This document shows positions 1 to 5,665 of a stretch of DNA of 5,917 bases, piece after piece. This DNA is from an uncultured Bacteroidales bacterium. Its GTDB lineage: Bacteria; Bacteroidota; Bacteroidia; Bacteroidales; Paludibacteraceae. The stretch covers positions 1-5,917 of the forward strand of contig CAMJFV010000139.1 in the NCBI GenBank assembly GCA_946405045.1. Direction: 5' to 3'. Numbering within the stretch: position 1 is the first letter of the stretch; each line of letters starts with the position of its first letter. Below the pieces are notes generated by a model, which had not been told where the DNA came from, ran no database searches, and saw nothing but the letters and a program-made list of their open reading frames with translations. The position numbers were made by a program, and so were the translations under genes.

Positions 1-513
1 TTTTGTTCTTTTGTCGTTGCTGGTATCGCGTACACCATTAAGTATAACATCGAAAGGTTTTTCACCCTTTATTTTACAGTTGTTGAGAACTTCCTTTTTA
101 GCAAAGTTGGAAATAGCAACAAGATGATGGGCATTATTGATCTTTTCACAAACAGCGTTCAGATATTTTTTTGCTTTTTTCTCATTTTTCTCGTAAAGAA
201 AATTGAGATCATGTATTGTTAGAATACGTTTTGTGGATTTGTTGTGGGGGCAATCACGATATAGTTGGTGTACTGAATGCCAAAGATCGAAATGACGAAA
301 TATAAGGGAAGGAAATAATTTATATATGGATCTGTGTTTTAGATAACCCACTTTGTTTCCATATGCATTCATTTGTTTTTCTCTGACAAGAAAGTTGAAA
401 TGCATATCAGGTATATCTAATTTTGAAAAAATGTTGGCATACATTCTTTCAATTTCTCCAAACCCTGAATGTTCATCAAGGTCCATAAGATCAATAAGTA
501 TTTCCTTTTTCAT
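1..513 (-). CDS. Glycosyltransferase family 4 (group 1), N-terminal half, truncated by the window edge
   Basis: This is the first 171 residues of a protein that continues beyond base 1. It begins MKKEILIDLMDLDEHSGFGE. The visible part looks like the acceptor-binding Rossmann half of a GT-B, GT4-type glycosyltransferase. It has a glycine-containing loop (SGFGEIERMY, about residues 16-25), DLWHSVHQL (about 76-83), a strand ending LTIHDLNFLYE (about 98-108), and the interdomain segment AISNFAKKEVL (about 133-143) followed by VILNGV (about 156-161). In this family the missing C-terminal half carries the nucleotide-sugar site and the EX7E motif, so the donor sugar cannot be inferred. An in-frame TAG lies one codon before the ATG, so the gene cannot start further upstream. 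It begins 8 bp after the stop of the DUF5672-type gene, with no clear Shine-Dalgarno sequence, which suggests co-transcription. It presumably adds a sugar to the glycan built by this locus, in the cytoplasm. Confidence 0.85.
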   Translation of the reverse strand, partial: MKKEILIDLMDLDEHSGFGEIERMYANIFSKLDIPDMHFNFLVREKQMNAYGNKVGYLKHRSIYKLFPSLIFRHFDLWHSVHQLYRDCPHNKSTKRILTIHDLNFLYEKNEKKAKKYLNAVCEKINNAHHLVAISNFAKKEVLNNCKIKGEKPFDVILNGVRDTSNDKRTK

Positions 514-521
514 ATCCTATC

Positions 522-1304
522 CTATTTTATGAAGTTTTGCCAAAATGGTCTATGTTTATCTAATGTCCATGCGTGTGTCCCAAAAGGAAGTTTATTTCCA
601 ATTGTTTCCATACATTTTTGAGGAGAACATTCGATACTAAATTTCAGTGCTGTTTCCCAATCAGGAGTTTTTAGCTTGTCTTTACCCTTAAGTTCAAAAG
701 ATAACCAAAGATCTTCTGGATAAAAGTCCTTTTCATCGGATAAATCATTGTCGATTTGTTGTCTATATTTCTTGGTTATGTTTTGAAATTTACTGACATT
801 CCTTAGACAAAGGCCACCATTCCCGACTTGGTACCATTGACTGTGGTGTGGATTAGTTCCTCTATAACGACGAAGATGAAAATTGAGTTTGCACCATAAT
901 CGTCTCAAACAATTCCAATATTTATCTTTGTCAGGCACAAAAGGAGCACCAATATAATCGAATCCAGCATTTGCCCATTGACAAAGTTCATCGCTGAATA
1001 AGTAGGTGTCTAATTGGTTTATCAATATATATTTATAGTTTGAGAATGCATCATAAAATGAGCTAGAAAGAACAAGTTTGTTGTAGGACCTCAAGCTACT
1101 GAAATTGAAACTCTCCATTGGACGTTTGATCAGGTTGGGGTAGTCTTTACAAACATCAGTTATATCAAGTGTTTCTGGGTATATAACAATGATGTCGTAT
1201 CCAACCATCACTTTAAAAAGTTGATTTAAGCAAATCCTGTCATCTGTAGAAAGAGGCAGTTTATAGATTGGTACAACAATTGCAATTTCACTCTTCTCTA
1301 TCAT
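522..1304 (-). CDS. DUF5672-type putative glycosyltransferase
   Basis: A 260-residue soluble protein with no signal peptide or membrane helix. It resembles the DUF5672 family found in surface-glycan loci. Recognisable blocks, in order, are an N-terminal strand IAIVVPIYK (7-15), ILINQLDTYLF (93-103), GFDYIGAPF (114-122), QVGNGGLCLR (159-168), YPEDLW (195-200) and a C-terminal LPFGTHAW (239-246) before FWQNF. The LDTY segment after a hydrophobic strand, then GNGG and an acidic PED block, is the order expected of a GT-A fold. There Asp99 would be the DxD-like metal/nucleotide-sugar residue and Glu197/Asp198 could sit in the active site; this is inference. To my knowledge the biochemical activity is not established. 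The ATG start is kept because IAIVVPIYK lies directly behind it. That start sits 17 bp inside the end of the ligase gene, suggesting translational coupling. No Shine-Dalgarno sequence is visible. A cytoplasmic sugar-transfer role in the same glycan pathway is likely. Confidence 0.82.
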   Translation of the reverse strand: MIEKSEIAIVVPIYKLPLSTDDRICLNQLFKVMVGYDIIVIYPETLDITDVCKDYPNLIKRPMESFNFSSLRSYNKLVLSSSFYDAFSNYKYILINQLDTYLFSDELCQWANAGFDYIGAPFVPDKDKYWNCLRRLWCKLNFHLRRYRGTNPHHSQWYQVGNGGLCLRNVSKFQNITKKYRQQIDNDLSDEKDFYPEDLWLSFELKGKDKLKTPDWETALKFSIECSPQKCMETIGNKLPFGTHAWTLDKHRPFWQNFIK

Positions 1305-3186
1305 TATTGTGATGTTTGTGTAGGGGTTCGATTTTCATGTTTCTAAACAATGCGTACCCTTTCATATCATTGAATGTTTTAGCATTGTTAAGTTTTGTTT
1401 CTAATAATACTTTGTTAGAAGTGCCTTTTGTAGGCCTTACCTCTATCTGTTTTGTTTTTAAATTGACTATTCTTGTATTTGAAGGAATAATTATTAGTGA
1501 ATCTGATTTCCAGATGTTTCTTTCATTCAAATTAAGTGTTTTTTCACATATTATTTTGTTTGTGAAAAGCTGTTGTGCAACTACGATTATTCCTTCTGCA
1601 CTAAAATCGTTAGAGATAAAGTAGTCTGTGCTGAAAACAAGAGTGTCAGTTGTATTTGTATAGGCATAATCTCTGATATCCATGGCCAAGTCTTTAAATG
1701 TATAGATTGTTCCACTTTCTCCTTTACATATAATCATGTCTATGTTTTCGTCAGTTATGTTATTCTTTTTTAATCCTTTTTTCGTGAATATTCTTTTGCT
1801 GTAGTCTGTTATTTCAATTTGGCCTATTGAAGAATATTTCTTTACAGATTTATATGAATTTGTTGCTATTATCCCTGTGAATACAATTGTGATAATAACG
1901 GGAATCACAAATGAATATTTTGGCAAATTATAATTCATATCTGTTTTGCCTGAGTGACAGAAAGTAAACCAAGCAATGAGTAACGGTATGGCAAACCCAT
2001 AGCAGAAAGGAATCTCAAAAGTCATGGACACTAAAAGAAGAATGAGCATTGATGTCAATAACATTGATTTGTATTTCTTTATCAATACAACTATTCCTAT
2101 TAAGAATGTCACAATAAGTGCAGCGCCGATATAACCAAGGGTGAAGAATGCCTCCATTAGTTGATTATGTGTGGAAAAGTGGCTGTCTAATGCAAACCAA
2201 CATCCTTTTTTCTGGAATAAATCAGCATAGATACCATCTACTGCAGAATATCCATAACCTAAAAATGGAACATCTTTAAGTCCAACAGAAAGAGCTTCCC
2301 ATATATGAAATCTAGGATCATCAGCGTCTCCACTTTCAGCAATTTTCATTACTGTTTCTCCTAATCGTGTAGGAAAGACTATGAAAGTAATTATAAGGAT
2401 TATAATTACGATTAATAGATAGATCCCAACTTTCCTATTTTTATTTATTTGATAAGCAAAAAATAAAAGTACTGAAATAAAAATGGCCAATGTGACTATA
2501 CGTGAATTGTCAATTGCCAATAAAAATAAGGACAGAATGGAATGTACTATGTAAAATAACTTTTCCCATAAGTTTGTTTTTGAGTCAAAAAGAAATTTAG
2601 ATGAAATGAATAATGAAACAGCAATAATAAATCCAAGATAAATATGATGGTATGCTACGGATTCTATGTGTCTCATTATCCCTAGACGGGCACAAATGAA
2701 GAATCTTATATCTCCGTTTAAGGCGGTTTCTGTTAAATCTGTCAGTACATAGATGATTAAGGCTGTACATCCACAAACAAAAGATTTCATCATCAAGGTG
2801 ATGGGAAGTCTTTTACTAGAAAAAATATAAATGCCTGGTATTATTAATAATGATGATAACCAATTTATAGCCATTTTGTTAGTATGTTCAGGATGAAGGC
2901 TCCAAAATGTACTAAGTAAAGCCCATACTCCAAAAAGGCCAAGCGAAAAAATAGCTATAGAATCTTTTGGATCAATAGAAATGGGATCCTCTTTGCCTCT
3001 CAATGAATAATAAATTTTAAATATTAGGACGGCAAAAAACCAATGTGCAATCCAAGGAGTAAAAATGAATTGAAACGGTATGGCAAAAGCAAAAATAACA
3101 GAAGAGATACAAAAAAGTAAATCAATTACTTTATCGTATTTCCCATATTTTGTATCGTCTTTCAATATGTCAATATTAATATTCAT
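1288..3186 (-). CDS. O-antigen ligase/polymerase family membrane protein (Wzy_C/WaaL type) with a C-terminal soluble domain
   Basis: A 632-residue polytopic inner-membrane protein. I count about 12 hydrophobic segments, roughly at residues 19-37, 43-60, 76-93, 107-122, 130-149, 178-197, 211-225, 229-246, 253-272, 345-370, 375-410 (possibly two) and 424-442. The Wzy_C signature is present: IDNSRIV with Arg229 in a helix, then a large periplasmic loop (272-343) with RFHIW (Arg292), PFLGYGYS (309-314) and STHNQLMEAFFTLGYIG. His340 of that block corresponds to the conserved His of WaaL-type ligases. Such proteins join undecaprenyl-linked glycans to lipid A core, to each other (Wzy) or to proteins (PglL); sequence alone does not separate these roles. 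Residues about 450-632 form an additional hydrophilic, apparently beta-rich domain, probably periplasmic, ending in the His-rich HKHHNNDREE. Wzy/WaaL proteins are usually near 400-450 residues, so this is an extension. The gene starts 5 bp after the peptidase stop, and its end overlaps the DUF5672-type start. Confidence 0.9.
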   Translation of the reverse strand: MNINIDILKDDTKYGKYDKVIDLLFCISSVIFAFAIPFQFIFTPWIAHWFFAVLIFKIYYSLRGKEDPISIDPKDSIAIFSLGLFGVWALLSTFWSLHPEHTNKMAINWLSSLLIIPGIYIFSSKRLPITLMMKSFVCGCTALIIYVLTDLTETALNGDIRFFICARLGIMRHIESVAYHHIYLGFIIAVSLFISSKFLFDSKTNLWEKLFYIVHSILSLFLLAIDNSRIVTLAIFISVLLFFAYQINKNRKVGIYLLIVIIILIITFIVFPTRLGETVMKIAESGDADDPRFHIWEALSVGLKDVPFLGYGYSAVDGIYADLFQKKGCWFALDSHFSTHNQLMEAFFTLGYIGAALIVTFLIGIVVLIKKYKSMLLTSMLILLLVSMTFEIPFCYGFAIPLLIAWFTFCHSGKTDMNYNLPKYSFVIPVIITIVFTGIIATNSYKSVKKYSSIGQIEITDYSKRIFTKKGLKKNNITDENIDMIICKGESGTIYTFKDLAMDIRDYAYTNTTDTLVFSTDYFISNDFSAEGIIVVAQQLFTNKIICEKTLNLNERNIWKSDSLIIIPSNTRIVNLKTKQIEVRPTKGTSNKVLLETKLNNAKTFNDMKGYALFRNMKIEPLHKHHNNDREE

Positions 3187-3191
3187 CTCCT
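3187..3191 (-). promoter_or_regulatory. Shine-Dalgarno-like AGGAG abutting the ligase start
   Basis: The minus strand reads TTGATTAAAGGAGATGAAT here. The peptidase stop TAA is followed at once by AGGAG and then by the ATG of the ligase-family gene, with no spacer. The purine tract matches a Shine-Dalgarno core, but the usual 5-9 base spacing is absent. No other plausible in-frame start follows for about 100 codons, so the ATG stands. The motif may act weakly, or the ribosome may reinitiate after the adjacent stop codon. Confidence 0.4.
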
Positions 3192-4535
3192 TTAATCAAC
3201 TCTTAAATCTTTCAATAAAAAGTCTCTTTTGACTGTAAATTTTGCCATACTGTCAATTGGAATAGGTTCAACTGCTGGACTTTCTAGTTTCAATGGATCT
3301 ATAGGCTTACCGTTTTTGTAAACTCTGAAATCTAGATGTGGTCCGGTTGCTGTACCTGTACTGCCAACATATCCGATCAAATCGCTTTGTCTTACATTGC
3401 TGCCTTGTGATATTCCCTTTGCGAATCCATTTAAATGCATATAGACGGTGCTGTATACAGAATTATGTTGGATTCTGATGTAATTGCCTCCACCTTTTTT
3501 GTCCCAGCCTTTTGCGACGACTTTCCCGTCGCCAATACTCATTACTGGAGTCCCTTTAGGCGCTGCATAGTCTACGCCGTGATGTGGACGGCGAATCTTC
3601 AGCACAGGATGGAATCGTGAGTGCGTAAATTTTGAACTGATACGTGAATATTTTAGAGGTGCTTTTAGAAAAGCCTTACGTAGGCTATTCCCTTCATTGT
3701 CAAAGTATTCTGTTTTTCCGTCAATATCAAATGGAATGGCATGATATTCATGATTGTCATGGTAAAACATGGCGCATTTGATAGAATCAATACCAACAAA
3801 TGTGGTATCCACCCATCGTTCTGTATATTTTGCTTTGAACATATCTCCTTTTTGGAGTCCGAAGAAATCAATATTCCATGCATAGATGTCGGATAATTTC
3901 ATGGCTAATTCCCATTGTAATCCCTGACCTACTACTGCATTCCAAAGGGATGTTTCAATTACGCCTTCTGCGACTTTTTCTTTCTCTACTATTTTATGTT
4001 TGCTTTTTGTGGAGGTGACTTTGTCTCCATTAATTGATAAAACGAAATATTCGATTGGACTGATTTCGTAAATGAGGTGACGTAACGTATGTATAGAATC
4101 TTGTTCTGTGATTACACAATAGTTATTGCCTGCTCGTAGTTTTTTTATGTCAAACACTTTGCTTATTGCAGAATCACATTTTGCAATGTGCCTGTTGTCC
4201 ACATTGTATCGTGCTAGTATGTCTGACAGGTTTTCTCCATGTTTTACCAAATATTTTTCGTGATATAGTGTGTCTATATCTATACCATATATGATTTGAT
4301 GAATATGTTTTGTGGTTTTGACGGTAGTTGTATCGTTATCTATTTCGTTATTTCCTGTGGAAGGATTATTTTTTGTGCAAGATATTGTTGGAAGAAGCAA
4401 GGTGAAAATTAATGTGGGAATAAATTCTCGGATTAACAAACTTGTGCAAATATGAAAAAAAGACGATGATAGAGCGTAGATAACGCCTATAATCGTATTT
4501 ATTGTTTTGTAGAAATCTGTTTTCTCCGTTGTCAT
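3192..4535 (-). CDS. M23 family zinc metallopeptidase (murein endopeptidase, MepM-like), probably membrane- or lipid-anchored
   Basis: A 447-residue peptidoglycan hydrolase expected to cut stem-peptide cross-links in the periplasm. After the N-terminal hydrophobic region comes a LysM/OapA-like domain (YLVKHGENLSDILARYNV, about 85-102). A middle domain follows (about 130-290, including DIYAWNIDFFGLQKGD and YFDNEGNSLRKAFLKAPL). The LytM/M23 catalytic domain spans about 297-415, with the HxxxD zinc motif in RPHHGVDYAAP (His318, Asp322), YMHL (His367) and TGPHLDFRVY (His400, Asp402). The usual HxH is HxD here, a variant I believe is common in Bacteroidetes homologues. With the ATG start the N-terminus has two hydrophobic stretches (about 11-33 and 38-52), the second ending LLLPTISC with a lipobox-like Cys53. 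A TTG at 4437-4439 (codon 33) would instead give a compact lipoprotein signal, so the true start is uncertain. The gene is preceded by an 80-bp gap with a candidate promoter and followed 5 bp later by the ligase gene. Confidence 0.94.
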   Translation of the reverse strand: MTTEKTDFYKTINTIIGVIYALSSSFFHICTSLLIREFIPTLIFTLLLPTISCTKNNPSTGNNEIDNDTTTVKTTKHIHQIIYGIDIDTLYHEKYLVKHGENLSDILARYNVDNRHIAKCDSAISKVFDIKKLRAGNNYCVITEQDSIHTLRHLIYEISPIEYFVLSINGDKVTSTKSKHKIVEKEKVAEGVIETSLWNAVVGQGLQWELAMKLSDIYAWNIDFFGLQKGDMFKAKYTERWVDTTFVGIDSIKCAMFYHDNHEYHAIPFDIDGKTEYFDNEGNSLRKAFLKAPLKYSRISSKFTHSRFHPVLKIRRPHHGVDYAAPKGTPVMSIGDGKVVAKGWDKKGGGNYIRIQHNSVYSTVYMHLNGFAKGISQGSNVRQSDLIGYVGSTGTATGPHLDFRVYKNGKPIDPLKLESPAVEPIPIDSMAKFTVKRDFLLKDLRVD

Positions 4536-4568
4536 TTTCGCTTTGGAATGCTCTTTTTAAAAACTTGA

Positions 4569-4576
4569 CAAAAGTA
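4569..4576 (-). promoter_or_regulatory. Candidate Bacteroidetes-type promoter (-7 box) for the peptidase gene
   Basis: The minus strand reads TACTTTTG, an exact match to the Bacteroidetes -7 consensus TAnnTTTG. It ends 33 bp before the peptidase ATG, which would leave a short leader of roughly 25 bases. The -33 TTTG element is not at the usual distance of about 19 bp. The nearest TTTG lies 12 bp upstream, within a T run. The box sits in the only intergenic gap longer than 8 bp in the window, which favours a real internal promoter. An 8-base match with four fixed T's is still easy to get by chance in AT-rich DNA. Confidence 0.35.
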
Positions 4577-4584
4577 GTACTTTT
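4570..4584. repeat. Short perfect inverted repeat overlapping the candidate promoter
   Basis: The plus strand reads AAAAGTA-G-TACTTTT: two perfect 7-bp arms around one base. It overlaps seven of the eight bases of the candidate -7 box. It could be an operator for a dimeric regulator, or simply a chance palindrome in AT-rich DNA. The single-base centre makes a stable RNA hairpin less likely than a protein-binding role. Confidence 0.35.
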
Positions 4585-4587
4585 ATC

Positions 4588-4608
4588 CCAAAAAATGGTG
4601 ATTTTTGG
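4588..4608. repeat. AT-rich inverted repeat between the glycosyltransferase and the peptidase
   Basis: The plus strand reads CCAAAAAAT-GGTG-ATTTTTGG, arms of 8-9 bases that pair with one bulged base around a 4-base loop. It begins 7 bp after the stop of the family 4 glycosyltransferase gene in the direction of transcription. It is not followed by a clean T run on the minus strand and has only two G-C pairs at its base. It is therefore at best a weak attenuator or 3'-end stabilising stem, not a convincing terminator. Confidence 0.25.
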
Positions 4609-4615
4609 AAGTTTT

Positions 4616-5665
4616 CTATAAAAGAGTTTCTAATTTCTTTGACAATTTTTCGGCAGAAAAGTCCATATTAAATTTTTTGGAATGCGCTATCAATGCATTT
4701 CTATCGATTTCATCGTATTTTTTTGATAATGCGAATGTGATTTTCTCCGCGATGTCTGTTGTGTCGTTAGGATTGAAGTAAACGGCGTGATCCCCTAATA
4801 CTTCGTGGAATATCTCGATATCACTCACTGCTACAGGGCAACCATACTGCATGGCTTCAAGTGCAGGGATTCCGAATCCTTCATATAGTGATGTGCAGAC
4901 ATAAAGAGAGGCATTCCTATATAAAGCTTCCAGCCGTTCATCGGACACTCTGCCAAGAAATTTTATTCTGTCATCTGTATTGTGGATATTCGTTTCTCCG
5001 TATATTTTTGCTGCTCCACCAACTACGATCAATTTGACTCCGTCATCTGGGCGTTTTTTATAGGCATCAACTAATGTTTTAAAATTTTTGCGTGGATCCA
5101 TGCTGGATACAGCAATTACATATTTTCCTTCAACGTCAGCTTCTGTATCAGTAAGCGGACGAGATTTTGGAGCTGGTGAAAAAATGAATATTTTGTCCGA
5201 TGAAATGGAGAACTCTTTGACTATTTCTCGTTTTGAAAACTCACTTACCGTAAGCACAAGTTTTGCCTGGCGAGTGAGGATTGGAAGCAACAAACTGTAA
5301 CATGTTCGGTAACTGAAACTGAACCATTCTTTGTTTACACTATATGCAATATCGTGAACAGTTACAATTTGATTTTTGTAGCCTACTACTCCAAGTCCAA
5401 ATAAGTTAATGAATAATGGACTGCCGATCTTTTTCAGATGTCGGCGTAATGTTGTCTGTTCCCAAACGTGTCCTTTATGTCCTGCTAATTTTACGACTTC
5501 AAAATCTGGATTATATCCCTCTTCTATATTTACGTCTGGCATAAAGCATACGACATGCCATCCCAACTTATGCAAGGATTGGCACATCTCATAAGAAACG
5601 ACCTGTACGCCGGTTGCTTTTTGTGCTAAAAAAAGTCCGTTTATGTATAGCGTCTTATTATTCAT
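4616..5665 (-). CDS. Glycosyltransferase family 4 (group 1), complete
   Basis: A complete 349-residue GT-B glycosyltransferase, close to the usual size for the family, with no signal peptide. The N-terminal acceptor domain has the glycine loop ATGVQVVSYEM (17-27), VTVHDIAY (101-108) and LTVSEFSKREI (138-148). The C-terminal donor domain has AVSSMDPRKN (185-194), LIVVGG (212-217) and the family signature YEGFGIPALEAM (261-272). In that signature Glu262 and Glu270 form the EX7E pair that contacts the nucleotide-sugar. CPVAVSD (276-282) follows. Closely related proteins are often annotated as mannosyl- or rhamnosyltransferases, but donor and acceptor cannot be read from sequence. The ATG overlaps the stop of the upstream gene by 8 bp (ATGAATAA), pointing to translational coupling in one operon; no Shine-Dalgarno sequence is visible. 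It probably adds one sugar to a lipid-linked glycan at the cytoplasmic face of the inner membrane. Confidence 0.94.
   Translation of the reverse strand: MNNKTLYINGLFLAQKATGVQVVSYEMCQSLHKLGWHVVCFMPDVNIEEGYNPDFEVVKLAGHKGHVWEQTTLRRHLKKIGSPLFINLFGLGVVGYKNQIVTVHDIAYSVNKEWFSFSYRTCYSLLLPILTRQAKLVLTVSEFSKREIVKEFSISSDKIFIFSPAPKSRPLTDTEADVEGKYVIAVSSMDPRKNFKTLVDAYKKRPDDGVKLIVVGGAAKIYGETNIHNTDDRIKFLGRVSDERLEALYRNASLYVCTSLYEGFGIPALEAMQYGCPVAVSDIEIFHEVLGDHAVYFNPNDTTDIAEKITFALSKKYDEIDRNALIAHSKKFNMDFSAEKLSKKLETLL

Noticed and set aside
1316..1773. Two plus-strand open frames of 102 and 66 codons opposite the ligase C-terminal domain.
   Set aside because: They lie fully antisense to a convincing gene, overlap each other, and their Cys/Phe/Val-rich composition is what the reverse of an AT-rich coding region yields. 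No recognisable domain.
3435..3883. A plus-strand frame (3435-3620) and a minus-strand out-of-frame reading (3665-3883) inside the peptidase gene.
   Set aside because: Both are shadows of the M23 coding sequence, whose motifs run unbroken through this region.
4588..4608. Intrinsic terminator after the family 4 glycosyltransferase gene.
   Set aside because: The stem is almost all A-T with a bulge and lacks a following T run on the minus strand. It is listed only as an inverted repeat.
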